Below, one piece after another: positions 32,905 through 40,877 of a stretch of DNA of 64,000 bases. Each line of letters starts with the position of its first letter. Within the stretch, counting starts at the first letter, position 1. The notes under the pieces are model-generated. The model worked only from the letters and a program-made list of their open reading frames with translations. It did not search any database and was not told the origin of the DNA. The stretch is from Saccharopolyspora sp. NFXS83 (GTDB lineage: Bacteria; Actinomycetota; Actinomycetes; Mycobacteriales; Pseudonocardiaceae), in assembly GCF_026241095.1 (NCBI RefSeq), contig NZ_JAPFGB010000007.1:245915-309914 (forward strand), in the 5' to 3' direction. A program made the translations under genes and the position numbers.

Positions 32905-33848
32905 CGCCGATCTCCCAGCTTCGCGCGCAGCAAGGTGCGCAGGTAGTCGCGGTTGCGCGCCGACACGCTGAGCCCGTCGCCGCCGTAGTGCTCGACGCAC
33001 AGCGGGCCGTCGAACCCGTGCTCCAGCGCGATCTCCAGGGCGAGCCGGTAGCTGATCACGCCCTGCTCCATCGGGGCGGGCACCGAGAAGTACGCGCCGG
33101 TGTCCGGGTCGTGATCGCGGTGGTAGTTCTTGACGTGCCAGTAGTTCGCGTGCGGGAGGGTCAGCTCCAACATCCGCGCCCAGTCCTCGACGGGGCGGTG
33201 CAGCCGCACGATGTTGCCGATGTCCGGGTTGAGCCCGACGTTGTCCAGGCCGATGTCGGTCACCAGTGCCACGGCGCCTTCCGCGGTACCGAGGTAGGTG
33301 TCCTCGTACATCTCCAGCGAGACCGCGATGCCGCGTTCGGCGGCGTGCTCACCGACCTCGCGGAAGCGCCGCACGCAGGTCGCGCGGGTGCGCTCGTCGT
33401 CGAGCGGGTCCTGCGGGCCCGGCACCGTCCAGAACCAGAGCGCGTCGCGCTGGGCCGCGGTGAACGGGCGGTGCAGGCCGGCGCAGACCACCGGGATGCC
33501 CAGCTCGGCCGCCGCGTCGATCGTGCGGTGCAGGTAGGCCAGGTTCTCCTCGGCGACCGCCGGATCCGGGTCGATCGGGCTGCGCCGCGCCACGGAGATC
33601 GCGGTGACGCCGAGCCCGGCGCCGCGCAGCGCTGTTCTGAGCTCGTCGCGCCGGGATGAGCTCAGGTCTCCCGGACGCAGCCAGCTGTCGGTGAGGTCGA
33701 CGTGGTCGAAGCCGGCGGCGGCGATCTCGGCGAACACTGCGCTCCACCGCGCGGCGGGAGCGTCCTGGACGACCGTTCCGTCGCGCTGGACGCTGGGGAA
33801 CTGCAGCAGTGCCGCACCGATCGGCCAGGTCTCTGCGGTGAACGCCAT
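32901..33848 (-). CDS. Sugar phosphate isomerase/epimerase-like TIM-barrel protein
   Basis: A 315-residue xylose-isomerase-like barrel (AP-endonuclease 2 family): FDHVDLTDSWLRPGDLS, AEENLAYLHRTIDAAAELG, metal-ligand candidates in VSLEMYEDTYLG, VGLNPDIGNIV, YWHVKNYHRDHD and PLCVEHYGGDG. Family members isomerise or epimerise sugars and sugar phosphates, and some decarboxylate 3-oxo sugar acids (OiaC-like) in apionate/tetrose pathways. It is first in the catabolic operon, behind the shared operator region. Which of these reactions it performs cannot be decided. Confidence 0.83.
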   Translation of the reverse strand: MAFTAETWPIGAALLQFPSVQRDGTVVQDAPAARWSAVFAEIAAAGFDHVDLTDSWLRPGDLSSSRRDELRTALRGAGLGVTAISVARRSPIDPDPAVAEENLAYLHRTIDAAAELGIPVVCAGLHRPFTAAQRDALWFWTVPGPQDPLDDERTRATCVRRFREVGEHAAERGIAVSLEMYEDTYLGTAEGAVALVTDIGLDNVGLNPDIGNIVRLHRPVEDWARMLELTLPHANYWHVKNYHRDHDPDTGAYFSVPAPMEQGVISYRLALEIALEHGFDGPLCVEHYGGDGLSVSARNRDYLRTLLRAKLGDRR

Positions 33849-33871
33849 CGTTCGTCTCCCGAGGCTCGTTT

Positions 33872-33889
33872 TCAAAGATGCTATAGGAT
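33872..33889. promoter_or_regulatory. Candidate GntR operator, site 1 (catabolic operon promoter)
   Basis: TCAAAGATGCTATAGGAT lies 24 bp upstream of the minus-strand operon start and within the gap shared with the gntR gene. It matches the reverse complement of the site at 34813-34830 at 16 of 18 positions; AAAGAT and ATCCTT give it partial dyad symmetry. Confidence 0.6.
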
Positions 33890-33964
33890 CCTTCCTGTAT
33901 CGACAACGACGAGGCGTGTCGTCCGCCTGATCGTCAGGAGCCGCTGCGCTATCGTTGACCCACC

Positions 33965-34690
33965 ATGAGCACCGATGCGCCCGCAGGCGGCAGGTCGCCG
34001 CGCACCACCAAGAACCCCGTCGCCCGCCGAGCACTGCGCGACACCGTGTACGACGTCGTGCTCGAAGGAATCCTCGACGGCACCTACCCGCCCGACGACT
34101 CGCTCGGCATCGACCAGCTCGCCCGCGACCTCGGCGTCTCCCCCACGCCCATCCGGGAAGCGCTGGTGCAGATGGAGCACACCGGACTGGTGACGCGGGC
34201 CGCGCTGAAGGGCTACCGGGTCGCGCCGCTGCTCACCGACGAGCAGATGGCCGATCTCGTCATGGCGCGCACGGTGGTGGAGCTGGCCGCGGTCGAGCAG
34301 GCCGTCGCCCGCGGAGCGGAGCTGATCCCGCAGCTCAGGGTCGCCCACGCCCGGCACACGTTGAGCGCGCACAAGGTCGGCGAGCTGCGCTCCGCCGGAG
34401 CCCGGCCGGACGACTACGCGGATCTGCGCGAGTACTTCGACTCCGACTGGGAGTTCCACCTGGTGATCCTGCGCGGATCCGGCAACCGCTACCTGCTGCA
34501 GATGGCGGAGTCGCTGGGGACGCACGTGCACCGGCTGCGGCAGTCGCTGGACCGCGAGGTCTTCGACGTCGACGAGGCGGTGACCGAGCACGCGGCCGTG
34601 CTCGCCGCGTTCGAGAGCGGGGATCCGGTCGAGGCGATGCGCGCGCACCTGCAGGGCGTGGCCCGCCGCTCGTTGCCCGAACGGGCCTGA
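33965..34690 (+). CDS. GntR-family (FCD/FadR subfamily) transcriptional regulator
   Basis: A 241-residue regulator: winged helix with LRDTVYDVVLEGILDGTYPP, IDQLARDLGVSPTPIREALVQMEHTGLV (classic GntR recognition region), then an all-helical FCD ligand domain with LVMARTVVELAAVEQAV and a metal/ligand-binding FHLVIL ... RLRQSLDRE ... EHAAVLAAF pattern. It sits between the two divergent operons it presumably controls, flanked by near-identical sites at 33872 and 34813. FCD regulators of this kind commonly respond to sugar acids. Confidence 0.92.
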   Translation: MSTDAPAGGRSPRTTKNPVARRALRDTVYDVVLEGILDGTYPPDDSLGIDQLARDLGVSPTPIREALVQMEHTGLVTRAALKGYRVAPLLTDEQMADLVMARTVVELAAVEQAVARGAELIPQLRVAHARHTLSAHKVGELRSAGARPDDYADLREYFDSDWEFHLVILRGSGNRYLLQMAESLGTHVHRLRQSLDREVFDVDEAVTEHAAVLAAFESGDPVEAMRAHLQGVARRSLPERA

Positions 34691-34812
34691 CCGCTCCCCG
34701 CGCGCGGCGCCTTTCCCTTCCCGCACGGCGGCGGTTCTTCTTCCTCCCCCTGTCGGCGGTGACTCGCCGAACGGTCTTGTCGTTCCTCGAAGCGCCACCT
34801 ACTATCGCTGAA

Positions 34813-34830
34813 ATCCAATAGGATCTTTGA
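34813..34830. promoter_or_regulatory. Candidate GntR operator, site 2 (tctCBA promoter)
   Basis: ATCCAATAGGATCTTTGA; its complement TCAAAGATCCTATTGGAT differs from site 1 at only two positions and is close to a full palindrome (AAAGATCC-TATT-GGATTT). It lies 50 bp upstream of the tctC-like start. Confidence 0.6.
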
Positions 34831-34879
34831 TCGATGGGGATCGAGTGGGGTGCTGAGCCCGCTCCGGAAGGAACTGACA

Positions 34880-35836
34880 ATGCTGTCGCGCTTCCTCAGG
34901 ATCGCCGCCGCCCTGGCGGCGATCGCGGTGATCACCTCGTGCTCGGTGCGAGCCCCCGTACCCGACGACTGGCGCGCCCGCGGCTCGGTGAGCGCCGTCG
35001 TGGCCTTCGCACCCGGCGGCGGCAGCGACCGCTCCGCGCGCGTGCTCGCCCAAGGGCTCAACGAACTCGAGCACGGCTACGACGTCAACGTCGAGAACAA
35101 GGAAGGCGGCTCCGGCGCGGTCGGCTGGGCGACGTTCCTGGCCGAGGAGGGCAACGGCAACGCGCTGCTGGTCGCCGAGACCGCGCTCAACACCCTTCCC
35201 CTCGTCTACGAAGACGTCCCGTTCACCTACCGCAGCTTCACCCCGCTGGTGATGTTCGCGCAGGACTCGCGCATGGTGGTGGCACCGGCGGACTCCCCGT
35301 TCGAGACGTGCGCCGACGTGGTGCGGGCCAGCGCGACGCAGCGGGTCGTGTCGGGATCCAGCGGACGCACCGGCGCCGACGCGCTGGTCGTCGCCGAACT
35401 GACCGGGGCCGGCGGCGCGGTGGACGTGGTCCCCTACGGCTCGACCGGCGAGGTGATGACCGGGCTGCTGGGCGGGCAGATCGACCTGGCCCCCGCGAGC
35501 GCGGCCTCCGCCAAGCCGTACTTGGAAAGCGGCGACGCGAAGGCGTTGTGCACGATGACCGAGCAGCGCTACGACGACCCTGTGCTCGGATCCGTGCCGA
35601 CCGCCCGCGAACAGGGCATCGACGCGCTCGTGACCATCTGGCGCGGCGCGCTCGCACCCGCCGGGATCGCCGAGTCGCAGCGCCGGTTCTGGATCGACGA
35701 GCTGCACCGGGCGATGCGCTCCCCGGCCTACCTGGACTACATCCGCAACGACCTGCTGATCCCCGCCGACCTCAGCGGCGACGAGTTCGGCAGGTTCCTC
35801 GACGACTACGACCGCCAGATGCGGGAGGTCTTCTGA
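34880..35836 (+). CDS. tctC: Tripartite tricarboxylate transporter solute-binding lipoprotein (TctC-like)
   Basis: A 318-residue extracytoplasmic binding protein with a lipoprotein signal (hydrophobic residues 5-18, lipobox VITSC, modified Cys21). The mature domain shows VVAFAPGGGSDRSARVLAQGL and NKEGGSGAVGWATFLAE, characteristic of TTT receptors that bind carboxylated solutes, and YGSTGEVMTGLLGGQID. It captures the substrate outside the cell for TctAB. It is first of three overlapping genes divergent from the catabolic operon; AAGGA precedes its ATG. Confidence 0.9.
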   Translation: MLSRFLRIAAALAAIAVITSCSVRAPVPDDWRARGSVSAVVAFAPGGGSDRSARVLAQGLNELEHGYDVNVENKEGGSGAVGWATFLAEEGNGNALLVAETALNTLPLVYEDVPFTYRSFTPLVMFAQDSRMVVAPADSPFETCADVVRASATQRVVSGSSGRTGADALVVAELTGAGGAVDVVPYGSTGEVMTGLLGGQIDLAPASAASAKPYLESGDAKALCTMTEQRYDDPVLGSVPTAREQGIDALVTIWRGALAPAGIAESQRRFWIDELHRAMRSPAYLDYIRNDLLIPADLSGDEFGRFLDDYDRQMREVF

Positions 35837-36360
35837 TGAGCTCCGCCGAAGCCGACCGCACCTCGCCACCCCGGCCGGGGATGCTCGCCGCGCACCTGTT
35901 CCTGACCGCGCTCGGCGCCGCGTTCGCCCTGGGGTCGCTGGCCTACGACTGGACCACCGAGGACGGCACCATCGGCGCCGCGGTGATGCCGCGCGTGGTT
36001 GGCGTGCTGCTGGTGGTGGTCGGACTCGCCCTGGTGCGCCAAGAACTCTCCGGTGCGGCCCCGGCCGACGACGACGCCCCGCCGGTGACCGGAGCCGCGG
36101 CCCCCGCCGGCAAGTACCGGATGCCGATCGTCGTGGTGACCATGTGGGCGGCGACCGCGCTGGTGCCGGTGCTCGGGCTGCTGCCCGCGCTGGTGCTGGC
36201 GATGTTGTTCCTGCTCACCGTGGTCGAGCGGATCGCCCCGCTGCGGGCGGTGCTCATCTCGGCCGCCACCTACGTCGTCGCCCATCTCACGTTCGTCACG
36301 CTGCTCGGGGCGCCGCTGCCCCTCGGGCTCCTCGACCCGACGCTGTGGAGCGCGCTGTGA
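35836..36360 (+). CDS. tctB: Tripartite tricarboxylate transporter small membrane subunit (TctB-like)
   Basis: A 174-residue integral membrane protein with four hydrophobic helices: LFLTALGAAFALGSLAYDW, MPRVVGVLLVVVGLALV, IVVVTMWAATALVPVLGLLP plus LVLAMLFLLTV, and LISAATYVVAHLTFVTLLG. The size and layout match TctB. Its start overlaps the tctC stop by one base and its stop overlaps the tctA start. Confidence 0.88.
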   Translation: MSSAEADRTSPPRPGMLAAHLFLTALGAAFALGSLAYDWTTEDGTIGAAVMPRVVGVLLVVVGLALVRQELSGAAPADDDAPPVTGAAAPAGKYRMPIVVVTMWAATALVPVLGLLPALVLAMLFLLTVVERIAPLRAVLISAATYVVAHLTFVTLLGAPLPLGLLDPTLWSAL

Positions 36361-37964
36361 TCGACAACCTGGTCCTGGGCTTCGAATCGGCCCTCACCCC
36401 GGAGAACCTGCTGTGGTGCTTCATCGGGGTCGTGCTCGGCACGGTGATCGGCATCCTGCCCGGCCTGGGGTCGGCGACCGGTGTCGCGATCCTGATCCCG
36501 GTGACGCTGACGCTGTCCCCGCTGACGGCCCTGATCATGCTCGCGGGGATCTACCACGGCGCGCAGTTCGGCGCGACGATCACCGCCATCCTGATCGCCA
36601 CTCCCGGTGAGGCGTCCTCGGTGATCAGCACCTTGGACGGCTACCAGATGGCGCGGCGCGGCCGGGCCGGTCCGGCGCTGGCGATCTCGGCGCTGGGCGC
36701 GTTCGTCGCGGCGATGGTGTCGCTGGTGGTGCTCGTCGCGGTCGCCCCGTTCTTCGCCGAGGTGGCGTTGGAGTTCGGCCCGCCGGAGATGCTGGCCATC
36801 ATGGTGCTGGGTCTGGCCACGATCGTCGTGTTCTCCGGCCGGAACCTGCTGCTGGGCTGCGCGATGGGGCTGTTCGGCATCCTCGTCGGCTGCGTCGGCG
36901 TCGACACCGGCAGCGGAGTCGCCCGCTACACCTTCGGCGAGGTCGACCTCTACGGCGGGGTGCCGTTCGTGGAGGTCATGATCGGCCTGTTCGCGATCGG
37001 CGAGTTGCTCCACCAGCTCCGCCAGGGTTCGGCCGAGCCGATCCGCGCGCGGTTCCGCGACCTGCTGCTCACCCGGGAGGACCTGCGGCGGGCCGCGGCG
37101 CCGACCGCGCGCGGCACCGTCGTCGGGTTCCTGCTCGGTTGCCTGCCCGGCGCCGGGACCACGCTGGCCTCGTTCATGGCCTACGGCGCCGAGAAGCGCT
37201 TCTCGAAGAACCGGCGCCAGCTCGGCAAGGGCGCGATCGAGGGCGTGGTCGCGCCGGACGCGGCGACCAACGCGGCGTCGAACGCGAACTTCATCCCGAC
37301 GCTGGTGCTGGGCGTTCCCGGCGGTGCCACGACCGCCGTGCTGCTGGGCGCGTTCCTCGTCTACGGCATCCAGCCCGGGCCGCAGCTGTTCGACACCCAG
37401 CCCGCGCTGGTGTGGGGACTGCTCGTCTCGTTCTTCATCGGCAACGTCCTGCTGCTGGCGTTGAACCTGCCGCTGGCACCGGTGTTCGCGCAGTTGCTGC
37501 GGCTGCGCTACGAGATCCTCTACCCGCTGATCATCGTCACCAGCCTGATCGGCGCCTACACGGTGAAGAACAGCCTGTTCAGCGTGTTCGTGACCTTGGT
37601 GTTCGGACTCGTGGGCTATGCGATGAAGCGGTTGTCGCTGCCGGTGGCGCCGCTGGTGCTGGGCCTGGTGATCGGGCCGCTGTTCGAGAAGTCGCTGACC
37701 CAGAGCTCCGCGCTCGCCGGGGACGCGGGGGTGGCGAGCCTGATCTTGGGCAGCACCACCGCGATCGTCGTGCTGCTGGCCGCCGTGCTGCTAGTCGCAG
37801 GCCCGGTGCTGGGGCGCGCGATCCGAGGACGCACCGCCGGTGCGCGGGACGACGACGCGACCGGAGGTGCCGAGGCGGCGGTGCCCACCGCGCCGCGCAC
37901 GACGGCGAACGACGAGGGCTCGGCCACCGACCGCGCGGAACCGGGCGACTCGGACTCCCGCTGA
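36357..37964 (+). CDS. tctA: Tripartite tricarboxylate transporter large permease (TctA-like)
   Basis: A 535-residue permease with about 12 helices. Signatures are GTVIGILPGLGSATGVAILIP near the N-terminus, GIYHGAQFGATITAILIATPGE, and the repeated fold's GFLLGCLPGAGTTLASFMAY and PTLVLGVPGGATTAVLLGAF. A polar C-terminal extension (about 40 residues, Asp/Ala/Thr-rich) is cytoplasmic and unusual. With TctB and TctC it imports a carboxylic acid using an ion gradient; context suggests a sugar acid. It starts at GTG, overlapping the tctB stop by 4 bp, and ends at a strong terminator. Confidence 0.9.
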   Translation: MIDNLVLGFESALTPENLLWCFIGVVLGTVIGILPGLGSATGVAILIPVTLTLSPLTALIMLAGIYHGAQFGATITAILIATPGEASSVISTLDGYQMARRGRAGPALAISALGAFVAAMVSLVVLVAVAPFFAEVALEFGPPEMLAIMVLGLATIVVFSGRNLLLGCAMGLFGILVGCVGVDTGSGVARYTFGEVDLYGGVPFVEVMIGLFAIGELLHQLRQGSAEPIRARFRDLLLTREDLRRAAAPTARGTVVGFLLGCLPGAGTTLASFMAYGAEKRFSKNRRQLGKGAIEGVVAPDAATNAASNANFIPTLVLGVPGGATTAVLLGAFLVYGIQPGPQLFDTQPALVWGLLVSFFIGNVLLLALNLPLAPVFAQLLRLRYEILYPLIIVTSLIGAYTVKNSLFSVFVTLVFGLVGYAMKRLSLPVAPLVLGLVIGPLFEKSLTQSSALAGDAGVASLILGSTTAIVVLLAAVLLVAGPVLGRAIRGRTAGARDDDATGGAEAAVPTAPRTTANDEGSATDRAEPGDSDSR

Positions 37965-37968
37965 GCGC

Positions 37969-38009
37969 GGACGCACGGCGGGAAGGGGCGCCCTCCCCGC
38001 CGTGCGTCC
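37969..38009 (+). terminator. Terminator of the tctCBA-like operon
   Basis: GGACGCACGGCGGG and CCCGCCGTGCGTCC form a perfect 14-bp stem, 5 nt after the permease stop and upstream of the convergent oxidase gene. Confidence 0.85.
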
Positions 38010-38081
38010 GACCGGGCTCCGCCGGGAAAACCGTGCCGCGCGGCCGATCCCGCGCTCGGCGCGCCCTTCCGGCGCCGACGA

Positions 38082-39659
38082 TCAGAACACCGTGCCCGCG
38101 TCCTGAGCGATCAGTTCGTCCGTCGCCCGCTCGGCGACGGCCGCGATCGTCATCGACGGGTTGCAGGCCGCGCTGTTGCCCGGCATCAGCGCCCCGTCCA
38201 GCACGTAGAGCCCGCGGTGGCCCTGGACCCGACCGGCGAGGTCGCAGACGGTGCCCATCGACGCGCCACCCAGGGGGTGCCAGGTGTTGGGCACCAGCGA
38301 GGTCGTGTCCAGCCGGATGGCGCCGTCCCCCGCGATCCGGGCGACCCGGTCGTCGATGATCCGGCTGAGCTCGGCGTCCGCGTCGCGCGGCCAGTCCAGC
38401 ACCGCGTCGTCCTTCGCCGAGTCGTAGACGAACCTGCCGCGCCCCTGGCTCACCCCGTAGCCGACGAGCATCGTGGTGCGCAGGTCCGGCAGCGGTGGCA
38501 GCGAGGCTTGGATGACCGTGTTCGCCGTCGCCGGGTCGTCCCACTCCAGGCTGCCGTAGACGACGGGGCCGCCCTGCGGCGCGCCGAAGTCGTCGGCGAA
38601 GTTCGTCCAGGTGTAGATGCGGTCCCCGTTGGAGCCCCAGTTCGAGCCCAGCCCGTCGGGCATGTCGGGGATCTGGTCCTTGGCCGCCGCGCGCATCAGC
38701 AGCTTCGTGGTGTTCGCCGTACCGGCCGCCATGACCAGCGCCCCGGCCGTGATGATTTTCTTCTCCAGCACGGTGCCGCCGCTGTCGATGCGGTCGACGT
38801 GGACTTCCCAGCGCCCGTCCTTGGCCATCGCCACGTCGGTGACGTTGTGCTGGGTGGCGACCGTGACGCGGCCGGTCGCCTCCGCTTGGGCGATGTAGGT
38901 GACGTCGACCGAGTGCTTGCCGCCGTTGTTCACGCCCATGCTGCAGTCGCCGTTGGTGTAGGACGCCTTCATCTCGCCCGCCAGCTCGCGCAGCGCGAAG
39001 TCCCAGTCGATCGGCATCGGGATCTTCGAGAGGTCGTAGCCCGCCGCCTCGGTGTTGCGCGCGAACACCCGCGAGGGCTTGTACGTCTTGCTGTTGATCA
39101 GCTCGTCCGGCGCGGTCCGCAGCTTCAGCATCTCGGCGACGCGCGGGTAGTGCTCGCGGTCCATGCGCGCGTAGTCGAGCTGCTCGGGCATGTTGGCGTT
39201 GAACACGTCGGCGGAGGGCTGCAACGTCATCCCCTGGTAGACCAGCGAACCGCCGCCGACGCCCGCGGCGCACATGATGTCCATCCCGTTGCCGGGGACC
39301 TGTTCCAGCAGCCCGGTGTAGGGGGCGAACGGCATCAGCGGCAGCCCGAACAGCGAGGGCGTGGAACCCATCCAGGACAGCCGCGAGTCCGGGGACAAGG
39401 GGCTCGGGAACGTGTCGGCGTTCGGGCCGGTGGGCCAGCGGCGCCCGCGTTCCAGCACCAGGACGGGCAGCCCTGCCTGGGCGAACCGCAGCGCCGTCAC
39501 TCCCCCGCCGAAGCCGGAGCCGATGACGACGACGCGGTGCTCCTCGCGGGTCACCGGGACCCGGTTCACGGCCGCGAGGGCCTGCGGGGCGCTGATCGCG
39601 GTCAGCCCCGTGGCGACGGCTGCTCCCTTGAGTGCGGAACGGCGGCTCAGTTCGGGCAT
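38082..39659 (-). CDS. Cholesterol oxidase (GMC oxidoreductase), Tat-exported
   Basis: A 525-residue FAD enzyme that oxidises 3-beta-hydroxysterols and isomerises the product to cholest-4-en-3-one. A twin-arginine signal (LSRRSALKGA plus hydrophobic ATGLTAISA, cleavage near ALA) exports the folded protein. FAD is bound through VVVIGSGFGGGVTALRFA; GVGGGSLVYQGM is the GMC signature. The catalytic His is in NTWHPLGGASMG and the active-site Asn in PGNSAACNPSMTI. It is divergent from a TetR gene. It supports sterol use or membrane attack; no other steroid genes are visible here. Confidence 0.92.
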   Translation of the reverse strand: MPELSRRSALKGAAVATGLTAISAPQALAAVNRVPVTREEHRVVVIGSGFGGGVTALRFAQAGLPVLVLERGRRWPTGPNADTFPSPLSPDSRLSWMGSTPSLFGLPLMPFAPYTGLLEQVPGNGMDIMCAAGVGGGSLVYQGMTLQPSADVFNANMPEQLDYARMDREHYPRVAEMLKLRTAPDELINSKTYKPSRVFARNTEAAGYDLSKIPMPIDWDFALRELAGEMKASYTNGDCSMGVNNGGKHSVDVTYIAQAEATGRVTVATQHNVTDVAMAKDGRWEVHVDRIDSGGTVLEKKIITAGALVMAAGTANTTKLLMRAAAKDQIPDMPDGLGSNWGSNGDRIYTWTNFADDFGAPQGGPVVYGSLEWDDPATANTVIQASLPPLPDLRTTMLVGYGVSQGRGRFVYDSAKDDAVLDWPRDADAELSRIIDDRVARIAGDGAIRLDTTSLVPNTWHPLGGASMGTVCDLAGRVQGHRGLYVLDGALMPGNSAACNPSMTIAAVAERATDELIAQDAGTVF

Positions 39660-39862
39660 CGGATCTCCTGCGCGGTGAGGGCGTGTCGCGGAGTTCGCGG
39701 ACCGCCGGGTGACGGCCACGGCCCGGAGCACGAGCGGTCCTCGCTGATCAACGGGGGTGGCGGATCGGAAGTGTAGGGAGGGAAACCGAGAGAGAGAACC
39801 GGTCGACGATCTCACTACGCGCGGGTAACATCTTCCGACGTGCGCGAACAGCGAGGTGTCCG

Positions 39863-40429
39863 TTGCTGACCCCGCAGCGCACCGATGCCCGCCGCAACCG
39901 CGAGATCATCCTGCGGGCGGCCGACGAGGCGTTCGCCCAGGGCTCCGAGGTCGTCCCGATCGAGGAGATCGCCCGCCGCGCCGGACTCGGGCGGGCGACC
40001 GTCTACCGGCACTTCTCCGACCGCTACGCCTTGGCCACCACCGTCGCCGCGCACCGGCTGGAGACGTTGAAGTGCATCGTCGGCACCGCCGAGCGCGACC
40101 GCCGCACCTTCCGGGACCTGCTGCACGTGGTGCTCCGCGAGCAGGTGGCCAGGCGACCGCTGGTCAACCTCATCCGGGAACTGCCGGAGCACGAGCAGCG
40201 GCGGTTCGCCGACTCGCTGATCGCCGTGCTCGCGCCGGCGTTCCGCCGCGCGCAAGCTGAGGAGGAGCTGCGCGGCGACATCGAGCCGGCCGACCTGGTG
40301 CTGGTCCTGGAGATGATCGAAGGCGCTCTGTCGTCGAAGCTCGTGCCCGCCGACGACGAAGCCGCCATCCGCAAGCTGATCGCCGTCTCCCTCGACGGCC
40401 TCTACCCCCGCCCGGAGTCCCCGGCTTAG
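39863..40429 (+). CDS. TetR-family transcriptional regulator
   Basis: A 188-residue TetR protein: an N-terminal TDARRNREIILRAADEAFA, recognition region IEEIARRAGLGRATVYRHFS, and a helical ligand domain with PADLVLVLEMIEGAL. It uses a TTG start after AGGTG; no better in-frame start is visible. TAACAT at about 39826 could be its -10. It diverges from cholesterol oxidase across 203 bp and is its likely local regulator, although the ligand is unknown. Confidence 0.88.
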   Translation: MLTPQRTDARRNREIILRAADEAFAQGSEVVPIEEIARRAGLGRATVYRHFSDRYALATTVAAHRLETLKCIVGTAERDRRTFRDLLHVVLREQVARRPLVNLIRELPEHEQRRFADSLIAVLAPAFRRAQAEEELRGDIEPADLVLVLEMIEGALSSKLVPADDEAAIRKLIAVSLDGLYPRPESPA

Positions 40430-40877
40430 GGATCGTCCGGCCGATCTGCACGGCTGCTCCGGTGGTCGCCGCGCATCGGATGCACCGCTGACCGCGGAAG
40501 ACCTCCTCCACCTGCCGTCGGCCGAGGTTCATGTTCGTGCGCTGTGGAGAGTCGGTTTCCTTCCCGGACGGAATCGCGCACGGTGTTCGTGGCGGGAACC
40601 GCACCGGCGAACCGGGGCATCGCACCCGGGCAACCGGCCGCGCCCTACCACCGCTACCGCGTGACGAGCCGGTTCGAGTCGTCACGGGCACCGCCCGGCC
40701 GAGCCCCGAACACGGCGTCCGGGCGGCGGTCACGCGCACGTCCTGGCGCAGTCGCCCCATCAGCGGAGGCCGGCTGACCGAGCTGTGACCGAACCCCCGC
40801 AGGCGACGGGGGATCCGATCGCGTTCGCGGGTCGGAGACCGTCGGCCGCGGCCGGTACCTCGTCGAAGTCCGCCGGG
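40430..40877. other. Gene-free stretch between TetR and the molybdopterin-type gene
   Basis: About 450 bp. Long open frames on both strands here are GC-rich shadows without start context or recognisable motifs. I see no repeat, RNA gene or strong terminator. Confidence 0.5.

Noticed and set aside
40430..40877. Minus-strand reading with MNLGRRQVEEVFRGQRCIRC, suggestive of a short Cys protein.
   Set aside because: The frame continues through the opposite TetR gene without a stop; no ribosome site or recognised motif.
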